Position numbers and translations under genes: made by a program. Shown here piece after piece: positions 24,337-33,525 of a DNA stretch of 64,000 nt. Below the pieces are notes generated by a model, which worked only from the letters and a program-made list of their open reading frames with translations, was not told the DNA's origin and made no database searches. Source of the stretch: Burkholderia lata. GTDB taxonomy: Bacteria; Pseudomonadota; Gammaproteobacteria; Burkholderiales; Burkholderiaceae. The DNA is taken from contig NZ_CABVQK010000012.1 in assembly GCF_902499335.1 (NCBI RefSeq), forward strand, positions 1-64,000. Reading direction: 5' to 3'. Each line of letters starts with the position of its first letter. Position 1 is the first letter of the stretch.

Positions 24337-25134
24337 TCAGCCGATCTGCACTTCTTCGCGCAGGTCGTGCCAGATGTCCTTGGAAATTTCGATGAAGCGC
24401 GCGTCGTAGCGAATCTCCGACGTGACGCGCGGGCGCGGCAGGTCGATCTCGTACACGCGCTTGAGCGTGGCAGGCCGCGCGGTCAGCACGAACACGCGGT
24501 CGGCGAGTGCGATCGCCTCCTCGAGATCGTGCGTGACGAACACGACCGAGCCCTTGTTCGCGGACCAGAGCTGCAGCAGCTCGTCCTGCATCAGCGTGCG
24601 CGTCTGCATGTCGAGCGCGGAGAACGGCTCGTCCATCAGCAGGATTTCCGGCTGGTTGATGAAGGTCTGCGCGAGTGCGACACGCTTCCTCATCCCGCCG
24701 GACAGCTGGTGCGGGTAGTGCTTCGTGAACTTGTCGAGGCCGACCTTGCGGATCCATTCCTCGGCCTGCGCGTACGCGACGTCCTTCGAGCGGCCGCGAA
24801 ACAGCGGGCCCGCCGCGACGTTGTCGATCACGTTGCGCCACGGGAACACGGCGTCGGCCTGGAACACGAAGCCGATGCGCGGATCGATCCCGTCGACCGG
24901 GCGGCCCATCACGCGCACCTCGCCCGACACGGGCTTGAGCAGCCCGGTGATCATGTTCAGCGTCGTCGACTTGCCGCAGCCGGTCGGCCCGACGATCGCG
25001 ATGAACTCGCCGCGCGCGACGCTCATGCTGAAGTCGCGCAGCGCGACGGTAGCCTTGCCTTCCGGCGAAATGAAGCGGCACGACACGTTGCGAAACTCGA
25101 TCGCCGGTGTGCTCGGGGAGACTGCCTGGTTCAT
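24337..25134 (-). CDS. ABC transporter ATP-binding protein, NitT/Tau type
   Basis: This 265-residue protein has Walker A GPTGCGKST (about residues 49-57), signature LSGGMRKRVALAQ (about 143-155), Walker B ILLMDEPFSALD and switch His in FVTHDLEEA. Its partner permease lies 37 bases downstream, and the binding-protein gene is 122 bases upstream on the same strand. It energises import across the inner membrane. Sequence type matches SsuB/TauB/NrtD ATPases. Confidence 0.95.
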   Translation of the reverse strand: MNQAVSPSTPAIEFRNVSCRFISPEGKATVALRDFSMSVARGEFIAIVGPTGCGKSTTLNMITGLLKPVSGEVRVMGRPVDGIDPRIGFVFQADAVFPWRNVIDNVAAGPLFRGRSKDVAYAQAEEWIRKVGLDKFTKHYPHQLSGGMRKRVALAQTFINQPEILLMDEPFSALDMQTRTLMQDELLQLWSANKGSVVFVTHDLEEAIALADRVFVLTARPATLKRVYEIDLPRPRVTSEIRYDARFIEISKDIWHDLREEVQIG

Positions 25135-25256
25135 CGCTCTTTGTCCTGCGGGTGAGGAGGGCGTCGCATCGTGGCGACGCCGGGCCGGTCAACCGGGCCG
25201 GGACGGGGCACGCACGGCGGCGGGATCGCCGCCGCCGGCGCCGCTACCGATATCGC

Positions 25257-26261
25257 TTACTTCGCGTTCACGAAATCGTTCGTGAAGGTGCGCGCCAGAT
25301 CGATATGCTTGCCCTTCACCGACGGGTTGAACGCCGACAGCACCTTCAGCACGGTCGCCGGGCCGTCGGCCGGCATCTTGCCGTCGGCGGTGTACATCGG
25401 CAGCGACGCCTTCAGCGCGCTCACGTACAGCGCCTTGTCCTTCTGGTAGTCGGCCGGCATCTTCGCGGCGATTTCGTCGGCGCTGTGCGTATGGATGAAC
25501 TGCATCGTCTTCGCGAACGCGTGCGCGAGCTTGGTCGCTTCCGCCTTGTGCGAATCGGCCCAGGCCGACTGCACGTACAGGCTCGCGGCCGGGTAGGTGC
25601 CGCCGAGCGCCGCGCGCGTGCCTTCGACGGTGCGCATGTCGACCAGCACCTTCGCGTCGCCCATCTTCTCGAGCGCGGACACGGTCGGCTCGGTCGTCAT
25701 CCCGGCGTCGATGCGGCCCTGCTTGATCGCAGCGATGAAGCTCGCGTCGGCGCCGACCGGCAGCATCGTGTACTGGGTCGACTGCACGCCGTGCTGCAAC
25801 GCGAGGTATTGCGTGAGGAAGCTCGTCGACGAGCCGAGGCCCGTCACGCCGAGCGTCTTGCCCTTCGCGTCGGCCATCGACTTGAAGGTAGGCGCGGCCT
25901 TGGTCGACACCATCTCGACTTCGCCCGGCACCTGGCCGAACACGGCGATCGCCTTCACGTCCTTGCCCTTGCTCTGCAGGTCGATCGTGTGATCGTAGAA
26001 GCCCACGACGCCCTGCACGGCGCCCGCGAGCAGCTCGTTCTCCGCGTCGACGCCGGCCGGTTGCGACAGCAGCTCGACGTCGAGCCCTTCGGCCTTGAAG
26101 TAGCCGAGTTCCTGCGTGAGCCGCGCGGGCAGGTAGATGAGCTTCGCGATCCCGCCGACCATGATCGTGATCTTGCCGCCGTCGTCGGCGAAAGCGGGGT
26201 GAGCGGCAAGCGCGCAGCTCAGGCTGGCTGCAACGGCGAGGGTGCGCAGGATGGGTCGCAT
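25257..26261 (-). CDS. ABC transporter substrate-binding protein, NitT/Tau/SsuA type
   Basis: This 334-residue periplasmic protein has a signal peptide (cleavage near HPAFA-DDG, residue 25). The mature part follows the NMT1/SsuA-like fold: an early strand ITIMVGGIAKLIYLPARL and the hinge motif LGVTGLGSSTSFLTQYLA (about residues 136-153). It is first in an operon with ATPase, permease, kinase and response regulator. The ligand is probably a small anion or sulfonate but could be a pyrimidine-like or other compound. The 122-base gap to the ATPase gene may hold a processing or attenuating structure. Confidence 0.92.
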   Translation of the reverse strand: MRPILRTLAVAASLSCALAAHPAFADDGGKITIMVGGIAKLIYLPARLTQELGYFKAEGLDVELLSQPAGVDAENELLAGAVQGVVGFYDHTIDLQSKGKDVKAIAVFGQVPGEVEMVSTKAAPTFKSMADAKGKTLGVTGLGSSTSFLTQYLALQHGVQSTQYTMLPVGADASFIAAIKQGRIDAGMTTEPTVSALEKMGDAKVLVDMRTVEGTRAALGGTYPAASLYVQSAWADSHKAEATKLAHAFAKTMQFIHTHSADEIAAKMPADYQKDKALYVSALKASLPMYTADGKMPADGPATVLKVLSAFNPSVKGKHIDLARTFTNDFVNAK

Positions 26262-26425
26262 CGGGTCGTCTCCGTTCGTTGTAATCGTGGCGCGATGCTT
26301 GCTGCATCGTCACGACGAGTATAGGGAGGCGAAACCTTCCGCTACCTTTCGCGGGCGGGCGATTCCTTTAGGGGTTTTCCAGCAACGGAGGGCTGGAACA
26401 GGCGGGGAACGGGGGCGGGATGCGC

Positions 26426-27208
26426 TCAGCGCCAGCCGGTCAGCACGCGCCCCATCGCGTCGAGCCCCATGTCGAACAGGTGCGCCACGAACGGCACGAG
26501 GTTCGGGATCATCAGTTGCATGAGCAACAGCCCGACGAGCATCGTCACGGGAAAGCCGACCTGGAACACGCCGATCTGCGGCGCCGCGCGGTTCAGGATG
26601 CCGAGCGCGAGGTTCGCGATCAGCAGCGCCGCGACCACCGGCAGCGCGAGCAGCAGCCCCATCTCGAACACCGTCGTGCCGAACGCGGCGAGCGTGCGCC
26701 AGCCGGGCGCGTGCAGCAGGTCGGCCGACACCGGCAGCGACTGGAACGATGCGGTGAGCGCGGCGAACACCTGCAGGTGGCCGTCCACCGCGAGGAACGC
26801 GAGCATCGCGACCGCGTTCAGGAAGCGGCCCATCACGGGCGTCGCGCCGCTCGTGTGCGGATCGAAGAAGGTGGCGAAGCCGAGCCCCATCGACAGCCCG
26901 ATGAAGTCGCCGGCCGCTTCGACGGCCGCGAACACGATCTGCATCGTGAAGCCCATCGCGACGCCGATCAGGAACTGCGTGACGAGGATCCAGATGCCCT
27001 GCGCGGAGAACACGGTGACGTCCGGCATCGCGCCGAGCGTGGGTGCGACGACCAGCGCCATGAACGCGGCGAGGCCGATCTTCACGCGGACGGGCACCGC
27101 CGCGTGGCCGACGACGGGCGCGGTCGCGACGAGCGCGAGCATCCGCACGAACGGCCACAGGAATGCCGTGAGCCAGCCGTTGAGCTGCGCGTAGGTGACC
27201 GAGAACAT
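26426..27208 (-). CDS. fliR: flagellar export apparatus protein FliR
   Basis: This 260-residue inner-membrane protein has about six helices and the family pattern GLAAFMALVVAP, EAAGDFIGLSMGLGFATFFDP and ILNRAAPQIGVFQVGFP. With FliP and FliQ it builds the export gate of the flagellar type III system. ATG at 27208 gives the usual family length; the open frame extends further up but overlaps fliQ. It is the last gene of fliLMNOPQR, 23 bases after fliQ. Confidence 0.97.
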   Translation of the reverse strand: MFSVTYAQLNGWLTAFLWPFVRMLALVATAPVVGHAAVPVRVKIGLAAFMALVVAPTLGAMPDVTVFSAQGIWILVTQFLIGVAMGFTMQIVFAAVEAAGDFIGLSMGLGFATFFDPHTSGATPVMGRFLNAVAMLAFLAVDGHLQVFAALTASFQSLPVSADLLHAPGWRTLAAFGTTVFEMGLLLALPVVAALLIANLALGILNRAAPQIGVFQVGFPVTMLVGLLLMQLMIPNLVPFVAHLFDMGLDAMGRVLTGWR

Positions 27209-27231
27209 CGCCGCCGGGTGGTGCGCGCGGC

Positions 27232-27504
27232 TCAGCCGACGCCGAGCGTCGCGACGTGCAGCAGCGTCTGCCGCAGGTAGTCGAGCATCGTCGTCATCAT
27301 CCACGGGCCGGCGATCACGAGCGTCGCGGCGACCGCGAGCAGCTTCGGGATGAACGACAGCGTCGCCTCGTTGATCTGCGTCGCGGCCTGGAACAGGCTC
27401 ACGACGAGGCCGACCGCGAGCGCGACCAGCAACAGCGGGGCGGCCAGCAGCAGGCCGACCATCATCGCCTGGTGCGCCAGGGTCATCACTTGTTCGGGCG
27501 TCAT
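27232..27504 (-). CDS. fliQ: flagellar export apparatus protein FliQ
   Basis: This 90-residue protein has two hydrophobic hairpin helices, the standard FliQ size. The motif AATQINEATLSFIPKLLAV (about residues 55-73) is the most conserved part of the family. Four FliQ copies pack around the FliP/FliR helical gate in the export apparatus. It lies 19 bases after fliP. Confidence 0.97.
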   Translation of the reverse strand: MTPEQVMTLAHQAMMVGLLLAAPLLLVALAVGLVVSLFQAATQINEATLSFIPKLLAVAATLVIAGPWMMTTMLDYLRQTLLHVATLGVG

Positions 27505-27523
27505 CGTGCGATTCCTCCGCGGC

Positions 27524-28285
27524 TTACGTAAAGCTCTGCGCGAGCGAGCCGATCAGCAGCTGCCAGCCGTCGACCAGCACGAACAGCATCAGCTTGAACG
27601 GCAGCGACACGGTGGACGGCGACACCATCATCATCCCCATCGACATCAGCACGCTCGCGACGACCATGTCGATGATCAGGAACGGGATGAAGACCGTGAA
27701 GCCGATCTGGAAACCCGTCTTCAGCTCGCTCGTGACGAACGCCGGCACCAGCAGCGACAGCGGCACGTCCTCGGGGCCCTGCATCGGCGCGGCCTTCGAG
27801 ATCTTCGCGAACAGCGCGAGATCGGTCTCGCGGGTCTGCTTCAGCATGAAGGTCTTGAACGGCGCGACGCCGCGCTGCACCGCCTGTTCCATCGGCATCG
27901 AACCGTCGGAGAACGGCTTGTAGCCGTCGTTGTACGCGCGGTCGAGCACGGGCGACATCACGAAGAAGGTGAGGAACATCGCGAGGCCGACGAGCACCTG
28001 GTTCGGCGGCGTCGTCGAGGTACCGAGCGCCTGGCGCAGCAGCGACAGCACGATGATGATGCGCGTGAAGCTCGTCATCATCAGCAGCATCGCCGGCAGG
28101 AACGACAGCATCGTGAGCAGCAGCATCGTCTGCACGCTCAGCGAATAGGTGGTGCCGCCGTGCGGGCCCGGGCTCGCATTGAACGCGGGCAGGCCGTTCG
28201 CCTGCGCATGGGCGAGTGCGGGGGCGAGGCAGAGGATCAGCACGGGCGCGAAGCGCGCCGCGCGATGCAGGAATGCGTGTTTCAT
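27524..28285 (-). CDS. fliP: flagellar export apparatus protein FliP
   Basis: This 253-residue protein has a cleavable signal peptide (AHA, about residue 28), which is normal for FliP. The body has four membrane segments and conserved LLTMLSFLPAMLLMMTSFTR and GFQIGFTVFIPFLIIDMVVAS stretches. It forms the pentameric core of the flagellar export gate with FliR. FliO, encoded 36 bases upstream, assists its assembly. Confidence 0.97.
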   Translation of the reverse strand: MKHAFLHRAARFAPVLILCLAPALAHAQANGLPAFNASPGPHGGTTYSLSVQTMLLLTMLSFLPAMLLMMTSFTRIIIVLSLLRQALGTSTTPPNQVLVGLAMFLTFFVMSPVLDRAYNDGYKPFSDGSMPMEQAVQRGVAPFKTFMLKQTRETDLALFAKISKAAPMQGPEDVPLSLLVPAFVTSELKTGFQIGFTVFIPFLIIDMVVASVLMSMGMMMVSPSTVSLPFKLMLFVLVDGWQLLIGSLAQSFT

Positions 28286-28321
28286 CGGAATGCGGGGTCG
28301 GAAAGAGGGCGCGGCGCCATG

Positions 28322-28900
28322 TCAGCGGTCCTTGCCGCGACCGAGGCGCTTCGCGGCTTCGCCCGCGAGCGCGTCGCGAAACCGCGAGCCGAACGTGCCG
28401 GGCAGGCCGCCTTCGGACGGTGCGGCGCCGGCGGGTGCGTCGGTCGAGGCCGTAGTCACTGTCGCGGTGGCCGCTGCCGAACCGGCCGGCAGCGTATGCA
28501 GCAGTCGCACGTTGCCCGGCGCGACGCCGAGCACGAGCCAGGTGTCGCCGATCTCGACGATCGTCGCGCTTTCCTTCGCGCCGACCGCGACGCTCGACAC
28601 GACCTTCAGCGGGCCGCCGCGGCGCGCGTGCTGGAAGCCGAAGCGGCGCGCGAGCCATGCGCATGCGAACACGAGACCGATCACGACCGCGAGCCCGACC
28701 AGTGTCTGCAGCACCGCGCCGATGCCGAGCGACGGCGCGGCCGAGCCGACCATCACGCTCGACGCGATCGCCCCGGCGTTGTTCACCGCGTTCATGTCGG
28801 CAGCACCGGCCGGCGTGCAGGCAAGCGACGCCGCAATGGCCGCGGCAGCCGCCGCCACGCTCGCGACGCGCACGCGGCGGCCGGGCGCGACTACGTTCAC
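28322..28900 (-). CDS. fliO: flagellar biosynthetic protein FliO
   Basis: This 192-residue protein has an N-terminal signal-like segment, one strong membrane helix (about residues 62-84), and the FliO-type beta domain (KVVSSVAVGAKESATIVEIGDTWLVLGV). The C-terminal tail is Thr/Ala/Pro-rich and poorly conserved. FliO helps to assemble or stabilise FliP. Its ATG overlaps the fliN stop by 4 bases. Confidence 0.92.
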   Translation of the reverse strand: MNVVAPGRRVRVASVAAAAAAIAASLACTPAGAADMNAVNNAGAIASSVMVGSAAPSLGIGAVLQTLVGLAVVIGLVFACAWLARRFGFQHARRGGPLKVVSSVAVGAKESATIVEIGDTWLVLGVAPGNVRLLHTLPAGSAAATATVTTASTDAPAGAAPSEGGLPGTFGSRFRDALAGEAAKRLGRGKDR

Positions 28901-29394
28901 CGGTTCAGCTTCCGGATGCGTTCGGCCGGCGTGATGATGTCGGTCAGGCGGATACCGAACTTGTCGTTGACGACCACCACCTCGCCCTGCGCGATCAGGC
29001 AGCCGTTCACGAGTACGTCCATCGGCTCGCCGGCCATGCCGTCCAGCTCGACGACCGAACCCTGCGCGAGCTGCAGCAGGTTGCGGATCGCGATCTTCGT
29101 GCGGCCGAGCTCCACGGTCATCTTGACCGGGATGTCGAGGATCATCTCGATGTCGTTGTGCGTCGAGCTTGCCGCAGCCTTCGACAGCGGCTGGAACACG
29201 CCGGCGCCCGTCGCGCCCGCCTGCACCGGCTGCTGGTTCTGCTCGGCGAGCGCGGCCGCCCAGTCGTCCATGCCCGGATCTTCTTCCGCCGCGGCAGGTG
29301 CCGCCTGCGCGGCGGCGGCCGATGCCGCGAGGGCCGCGTCGGCCATCGCTTGTGCGTCGTCCTCGGGCGTCTGGTTCAGCTCACTCATATCCAC
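28897..29394 (-). CDS. fliN: flagellar motor switch protein FliN
   Basis: This 165-residue protein has a variable acidic/Ala-rich N-terminal half (about residues 1-75) followed by the conserved SpoA domain (about 85-160; IPVKMTVELGRTKIAIRNLL, VNDKFGIRLTDII). FliN forms much of the C ring and binds export chaperone complexes. The gene starts 14 bases inside the end of fliM, so the two are translationally coupled. Confidence 0.97.
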   Translation of the reverse strand: MDMSELNQTPEDDAQAMADAALAASAAAAQAAPAAAEEDPGMDDWAAALAEQNQQPVQAGATGAGVFQPLSKAAASSTHNDIEMILDIPVKMTVELGRTKIAIRNLLQLAQGSVVELDGMAGEPMDVLVNGCLIAQGEVVVVNDKFGIRLTDIITPAERIRKLNR

Positions 29395-30379
29395 CTTCCT
29401 TCATCGAATCGCCCGCGCTGATCATCTTCTGCACGCGCAACGCATATTGACCATTGAAAATTCCGTAGCCGCATTCCATCACCGGCACGCCGTCGACCTT
29501 CGCGGTGATCGTGTCCTCGATTTCCAGCGGCAGCACGTCACCCGCGCGCAGGTTCAGGATCTTCTCGAAGGTCGACGAGATCTCCGCGAGATTCGCGGTC
29601 AGCTCGACCTCGGCGGCCTGCACCTGCTGCGACAGCACGCGCACCCAGCGGCGGTCGACTTCGAGCGCCTCGCCCTGGATCGGCGACGCGAGCACGTCGC
29701 GGATCGGCTCGACCATCGAGTACGGCATGCAGATGTGCAGCGTGCCGCCGGTCGGCCCGAACTCGATCGAGAACTGCGTGACGATGACGATCTCGTTCGG
29801 CGTCGCGACGTTCGCGAACTGCGTGTGCATTTCCGAGCGCACGAATTCGAACTGCAGCGGCCGCACGCTCTTCCACGCGGTCGTGTAGTGCTCGAACACG
29901 AGGTTCAGCAGCTTGCCGATGATCCGCTGCTCGGTGGCCGTGAAGTCGCGGCCCTCGACGCGCGTGTGAAAGCGCCCGTCGCCGCCGAACAGGTTGTCGA
30001 CGACGAAGAACACGAGGTTCGGGTCGAACACGAACAGCGACGTGCCGCGCAGCGGCTTCACGTGCACCAGGTTCAGGTTCGTCGGGATCGGCAGGTTGCG
30101 TGTGAACTCGCTGTACTTCTGCACCTTCACCTGGCTGACGGAGATTTCCGCCGTACGCCGCATGAAGTTGAAGATGCCGATCCGCAGCAGGCGCGCGAAG
30201 CGGTCGTTGATGATCTCGAGGCCGGGCATCCGGCCGCGGACGATCCGCTCCTGCGTCGCAATGTTGTAGGGGCGGACGCCCGATGTGTCGCGCTGCTCGT
30301 CGACTGAATCGGTTTCGCCCGTGACGCCCTTGAGGAGGGCATCGACCTCCTCCTGGGACATGAACTCCTGGTGACCCAT
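29381..30379 (-). CDS. fliM: flagellar motor switch protein FliM
   Basis: This 332-residue protein has the N-terminal CheY-P-binding tail (MSQEEVDALLKGV, about residues 5-17), a central CheC-like domain (about 45-230) and a C-terminal SpoA domain (about 250-325). It links chemotaxis signalling to the direction of motor rotation. The preceding gene fliL ends 22 bases upstream. The length is typical for the family. Confidence 0.97.
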   Translation of the reverse strand: MGHQEFMSQEEVDALLKGVTGETDSVDEQRDTSGVRPYNIATQERIVRGRMPGLEIINDRFARLLRIGIFNFMRRTAEISVSQVKVQKYSEFTRNLPIPTNLNLVHVKPLRGTSLFVFDPNLVFFVVDNLFGGDGRFHTRVEGRDFTATEQRIIGKLLNLVFEHYTTAWKSVRPLQFEFVRSEMHTQFANVATPNEIVIVTQFSIEFGPTGGTLHICMPYSMVEPIRDVLASPIQGEALEVDRRWVRVLSQQVQAAEVELTANLAEISSTFEKILNLRAGDVLPLEIEDTITAKVDGVPVMECGYGIFNGQYALRVQKMISAGDSMKEGGYE

Positions 30380-30401
30380 ACGCGCTCCTTTCGCGGCCGC
30401 G

Positions 30402-30905
30402 TTACTGGACGACGAACTCGGTGAACAGCACGTCGTCGACCTTCGCGCGCTGGTTGCCCGGCTGCGTCGGCTGCTCGATCAGTTCCCGCAGTTCCTTCGC
30501 GAGTGAACGTTTGCCGTCCGGCGTCGCGAGATCCTCGGGATGCTTGTTCGACAGCGCGAGCAGGATCCGGCTGCGGATCTCCGGCATCCGCGCGGTCAGT
30601 TGCTCCTGCGCCTTCGGGTCGGTGAGCTTCAGCGACAGGCCGACGCGCAGGTAGTGCTGCGCGCCGTCGTCGGACTGCAGGTTCACGGTCAGCGGGTCGA
30701 GCGGGAAGAACACCGGCGCGGCGAGCGGCGCCGGCTCGGCGGGCGCGCTCGCGTGGCCCACGCCTTCCTTGCTCAGGAACACGTACATGCCGCCGGCTGC
30801 GGCGGCCGCCGCGCCCAGCGCGATGACGGCGATGAGCGCGATGCGCTTGAACTTGCCGGACGAAGCCGGCTTGTCGGCGGTCGGGTTTGCGGTCGTGGAG
30901 GCCAT
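30402..30905 (-). CDS. fliL: flagellar basal-body-associated protein FliL
   Basis: This 167-residue protein has one membrane helix (about residues 22-43) and a periplasmic stomatin-like FliL domain with FFPLDPLTVNLQSDDG and the closing DDVLFTEFVVQ. FliL surrounds the stator and supports torque under load. The ATG at 30905 (MASTT) is preferred; an in-frame ATG at 30938 would add 11 residues. It heads the fliLMNOPQR run, so the operon promoter should lie within 30906-31186, where no clear consensus was found. Confidence 0.93.
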   Translation of the reverse strand: MASTTANPTADKPASSGKFKRIALIAVIALGAAAAAAGGMYVFLSKEGVGHASAPAEPAPLAAPVFFPLDPLTVNLQSDDGAQHYLRVGLSLKLTDPKAQEQLTARMPEIRSRILLALSNKHPEDLATPDGKRSLAKELRELIEQPTQPGNQRAKVDDVLFTEFVVQ

Positions 30906-31186
30906 GTGAATGCGTGCGTGATGTCTCGTAGCATGCATTGTTCGGCATCCGGGCCGAGCCCGATGGGCGGAAAAGAGGGGGGAATTGCGGCTATCTCAGC
31001 CGATTGTCGGCCGGGTGTCGGCCGGATGCAGGGAAAGTGGGGGCGGAAAGGGGCGGCGGGCCGGCGGCCGGAGCGTGCGGGGCCGGGAGGGGGCGCCGTT
31101 CCCGCCGCACGGAGCCAGCCGCCCCGATGGCGGCAGGCAAGATTTCACGGGGCCGCGCCGGCGCCTGGCGGGCGTCCGCCGCCCGG

Positions 31187-31909
31187 TCAGATCGGCAGCA
31201 GCGTCAGGAGCGGCGCGATCAGCACCATCGCGACACCCGCGATCATCATCGTGAGGCTCGACACGACGCCTTCCTCGCTGCCGATCTCGCGCGCCTTCGC
31301 GGTGCCCACGCCGTGGGCGGCCGCGCCGAACAGCGCACCGCGCGCGAGCCGCGTGCGCATCGGCACCAGCGCGAGCACCAGCTCGCCGAGCAGCATCCCG
31401 CAGATGCCGGTCGCGATCACGAAGAGGGCGGTGAGATCCTTCGGCGCGTGGATCTTGTCCGACACGGCGAGCGCGAACGGCGTCGACACCGAGCGCGTCA
31501 TCAGCGAGCGCTGCAGCTCGGGCGACAGGTGCAACAGCTTCGCGAGCAGCAGCGACCCGCACACGCCCGCGGCGATCCCGACTGCCACGCCGACCGACAG
31601 GGACAGCCAGTGGCGGCGGATCAGGTCGCGATAGTCGTAGATCGGCACCGCGAACGCGATCGTCGCCGGGCCGAGCAGCCACATCAGCCAGCGCGTGTCG
31701 TGGAAGTAGACCGAATACGGGATGCCGGTCAGCAGGACGAGCAGCACCAGCACGCCCGGCACGAACACGAGCGGCGAGAACAGCAGCGTCTTCTTGTACG
31801 CGTAGAGCCGCTTCGACGCGAAATACAGCACGACCGTCAGCACGAAGCAGCCGAACGAGATCGCGGTGTTCGCCTGGTCGGCGGACAGGTTCGACAATGC
31901 GGCAAGCAT
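31187..31909 (-). CDS. LrgB/CidB-family membrane protein
   Basis: This 240-residue protein has about seven hydrophobic segments and the family patterns LRRSLMTRSVSTPFALAVS-like (about residues 130-153) and HGVGTAKAREIG (about 195-206). LrgB/CidB proteins work with a small holin-like partner to modulate murein hydrolase activity or export of small metabolites. The CidA/LrgA-like gene lies 13 bases upstream on the same strand. A LysR regulator diverges from the pair, the usual arrangement for cid operons. Confidence 0.93.
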   Translation of the reverse strand: MLAALSNLSADQANTAISFGCFVLTVVLYFASKRLYAYKKTLLFSPLVFVPGVLVLLVLLTGIPYSVYFHDTRWLMWLLGPATIAFAVPIYDYRDLIRRHWLSLSVGVAVGIAAGVCGSLLLAKLLHLSPELQRSLMTRSVSTPFALAVSDKIHAPKDLTALFVIATGICGMLLGELVLALVPMRTRLARGALFGAAAHGVGTAKAREIGSEEGVVSSLTMMIAGVAMVLIAPLLTLLPI

Positions 31910-31922
31910 GGCAGGCTCCGGC

Positions 31923-32399
31923 TCAGTGGGCGGACGCGGCGCTCAGGCGCGTGCGGCGGCGTTCGGCGAACACGCGCTGCGCGGCGAGCCGGCGCTCGAG
32001 CTTCGCGGCGAGGTCGACCGCGACGGCCACCGCGACCATCACGAACGCGGTGCCGGCGAGCATCACCAGCGCGATGCGCCAGCCGTCCTCGCGGAACAGC
32101 CCGCCGTACTGCACGGCCGCGACGGCGGCCGGCACGAAGAACAGCAGCATGTCGGACAGCAGCCAGTTCGCGCCGTCCTTCACCCATGCGGGCGCGACGC
32201 GGCCCGAGAACAGCAGCACGAGGAGCACCGCGAGGCCGATCACGCCGGACGGAATCGGCAGCCCGATCTTGCGCACGGCCCAGTCGACCGCCATCCACAG
32301 CGCGCCGAGCGCGGCGGCCTGAAGCGCGATCCGGCCCGTGCGCGCCATGCCGCCCGAAGCGGCGGGGCGGTCGGCGAGTGCGGCGGTCGGCTTGGTCAT
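31923..32399 (-). CDS. CidA/LrgA-family holin-like protein
   Basis: This 158-residue protein has four hydrophobic segments and the conserved core LPIPSGVIGLAVLLVLL followed by VKDGANWLLSDMLLFFVPAAV, characteristic of CidA/LrgA. It is longer than average at the N-terminus by about 20 residues. It starts the cidAB-like operon and faces a LysR gene across a 139-base gap holding a short palindrome. Confidence 0.92.
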   Translation of the reverse strand: MTKPTAALADRPAASGGMARTGRIALQAAALGALWMAVDWAVRKIGLPIPSGVIGLAVLLVLLFSGRVAPAWVKDGANWLLSDMLLFFVPAAVAAVQYGGLFREDGWRIALVMLAGTAFVMVAVAVAVDLAAKLERRLAAQRVFAERRRTRLSAASAH

Positions 32400-32438
32400 G
32401 GCAGGCTCCCTACAGATATTCCGTTGATGGTGTGAGTA

Positions 32439-32452
32439 TAGGGTTTCCCCTA
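32439..32452. promoter_or_regulatory. palindrome between cidA-like and lysR genes, candidate LysR operator
   Basis: TAGGG-TTTC-CCCTA is a perfect 5-bp inverted repeat in the divergent control region. LysR regulators usually bind such short dyads beside the promoters that they control. Binding is inferred. Confidence 0.45.
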
Positions 32453-32538
32453 ACCATAAATAAAATGACTTGTCTCTATCCTTGTCATTCCAATTCGGAA
32501 TTCACCTTTGATCGCCGCACCATTTTGGGGAGACATCG

Positions 32539-33465
32539 ATGGAATTGCGCGCGCTGCGGTACTTCGTCGAGGTGGTTCGCCAGCAGAGCTTCACGGCGGC
32601 CGCCGACAAGCTGTTCGTGACCCAGCCGACCATCAGCAAGATGGTGAAGGCGCTCGAGGACGAGATCGGTTCGCCGCTGCTGCTGCGCGACGGTCGGCAG
32701 ATGGTGCTGACCGACGCGGGGCGGATCGTGTTCCAGCGCGGCCAGGACGTGCTCGCCGCGCAGGCGCAGCTGCAGTCGGAGCTGAACGACCTCGGCACGC
32801 TCGGGCGCGGCGAGCTGACGATCGGGATTCCGCCGCTCGGCGGCTCGCTGTTCACGCCGATCATCGCCGCGTACAAGCAGCGCTACCCGAACATCGAGCT
32901 GAAGCTGTTCGAGCAGGGCGCGCGGATGATCGAGGCCGCGCTGACGTCGGGTGAACTGGAGCTGGGCGGGCTGCTGGAGCCGGTCGACCCCGGCACCTTC
33001 GAGCGGCTGCCGATGGTGCGCGCGCCGCTGTGGCTCGTCGCGCCGCGCGAGTCGCGCTGGGAGGATCACGCGGCCGTGCCGCTCGCGGATCTGGCGCGCG
33101 AGTCGTTCGTGTTCTACGCGGAAAGCCTCGCGCTGCACGACGCGGTGCTGGACGCGTGCCGGCAGGTCGGGTTCACGCCGTCGATCGTGAGCCGCAGCGG
33201 CCACTGGGATTTCATGGCCGCGCTCGTGCATGCGGGCGTCGGCATCGCGCTGCTGCCCGAGCCGTATTGCCGGCGGCTCGACGCGGGCCAGTTCACGTGC
33301 CGGCCGATCGTCGAGCCCGAGATCACGTGGGCGATCGCACTCGGCTGGCTGAAGAAGGGGTATCTGTCGCACGCGGCGCGCGCGTGGCTTGAAGTGGCGC
33401 GGGCGACGCTGCCGATCGCGCCGGGTGACGACCTGGCGTTCGGCGGGTTGCGGGCGAGGGAGTGA
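32539..33465 (+). CDS. LysR-family transcriptional regulator (CidR-like)
   Basis: This 308-residue protein has an N-terminal winged helix-turn-helix (about residues 1-62; QSFTAAADKLFVTQPTISKMVKALE) and a periplasmic-binding-like effector domain (about 90-295). It diverges from the cidAB-like pair, matching the cidR-cidAB layout in which the regulator answers acetate or overflow metabolites. A different effector is possible. ATG at 32539 follows GGGGAG. Confidence 0.93.
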   Translation: MELRALRYFVEVVRQQSFTAAADKLFVTQPTISKMVKALEDEIGSPLLLRDGRQMVLTDAGRIVFQRGQDVLAAQAQLQSELNDLGTLGRGELTIGIPPLGGSLFTPIIAAYKQRYPNIELKLFEQGARMIEAALTSGELELGGLLEPVDPGTFERLPMVRAPLWLVAPRESRWEDHAAVPLADLARESFVFYAESLALHDAVLDACRQVGFTPSIVSRSGHWDFMAALVHAGVGIALLPEPYCRRLDAGQFTCRPIVEPEITWAIALGWLKKGYLSHAARAWLEVARATLPIAPGDDLAFGGLRARE

Positions 33466-33525
33466 CGCCCGCCGAGGCGGGCGGTAAAGCGAACGAGGCG
33501 GGCGCAACGGCCCGCCGCCGCACGG

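Noticed and set aside
27350..30307. 985-residue plus-strand open frame across the fli genes
   Set aside because: Arg/His-rich product opposite fliMNOPQ, a GC-rich antisense shadow without ribosome site.
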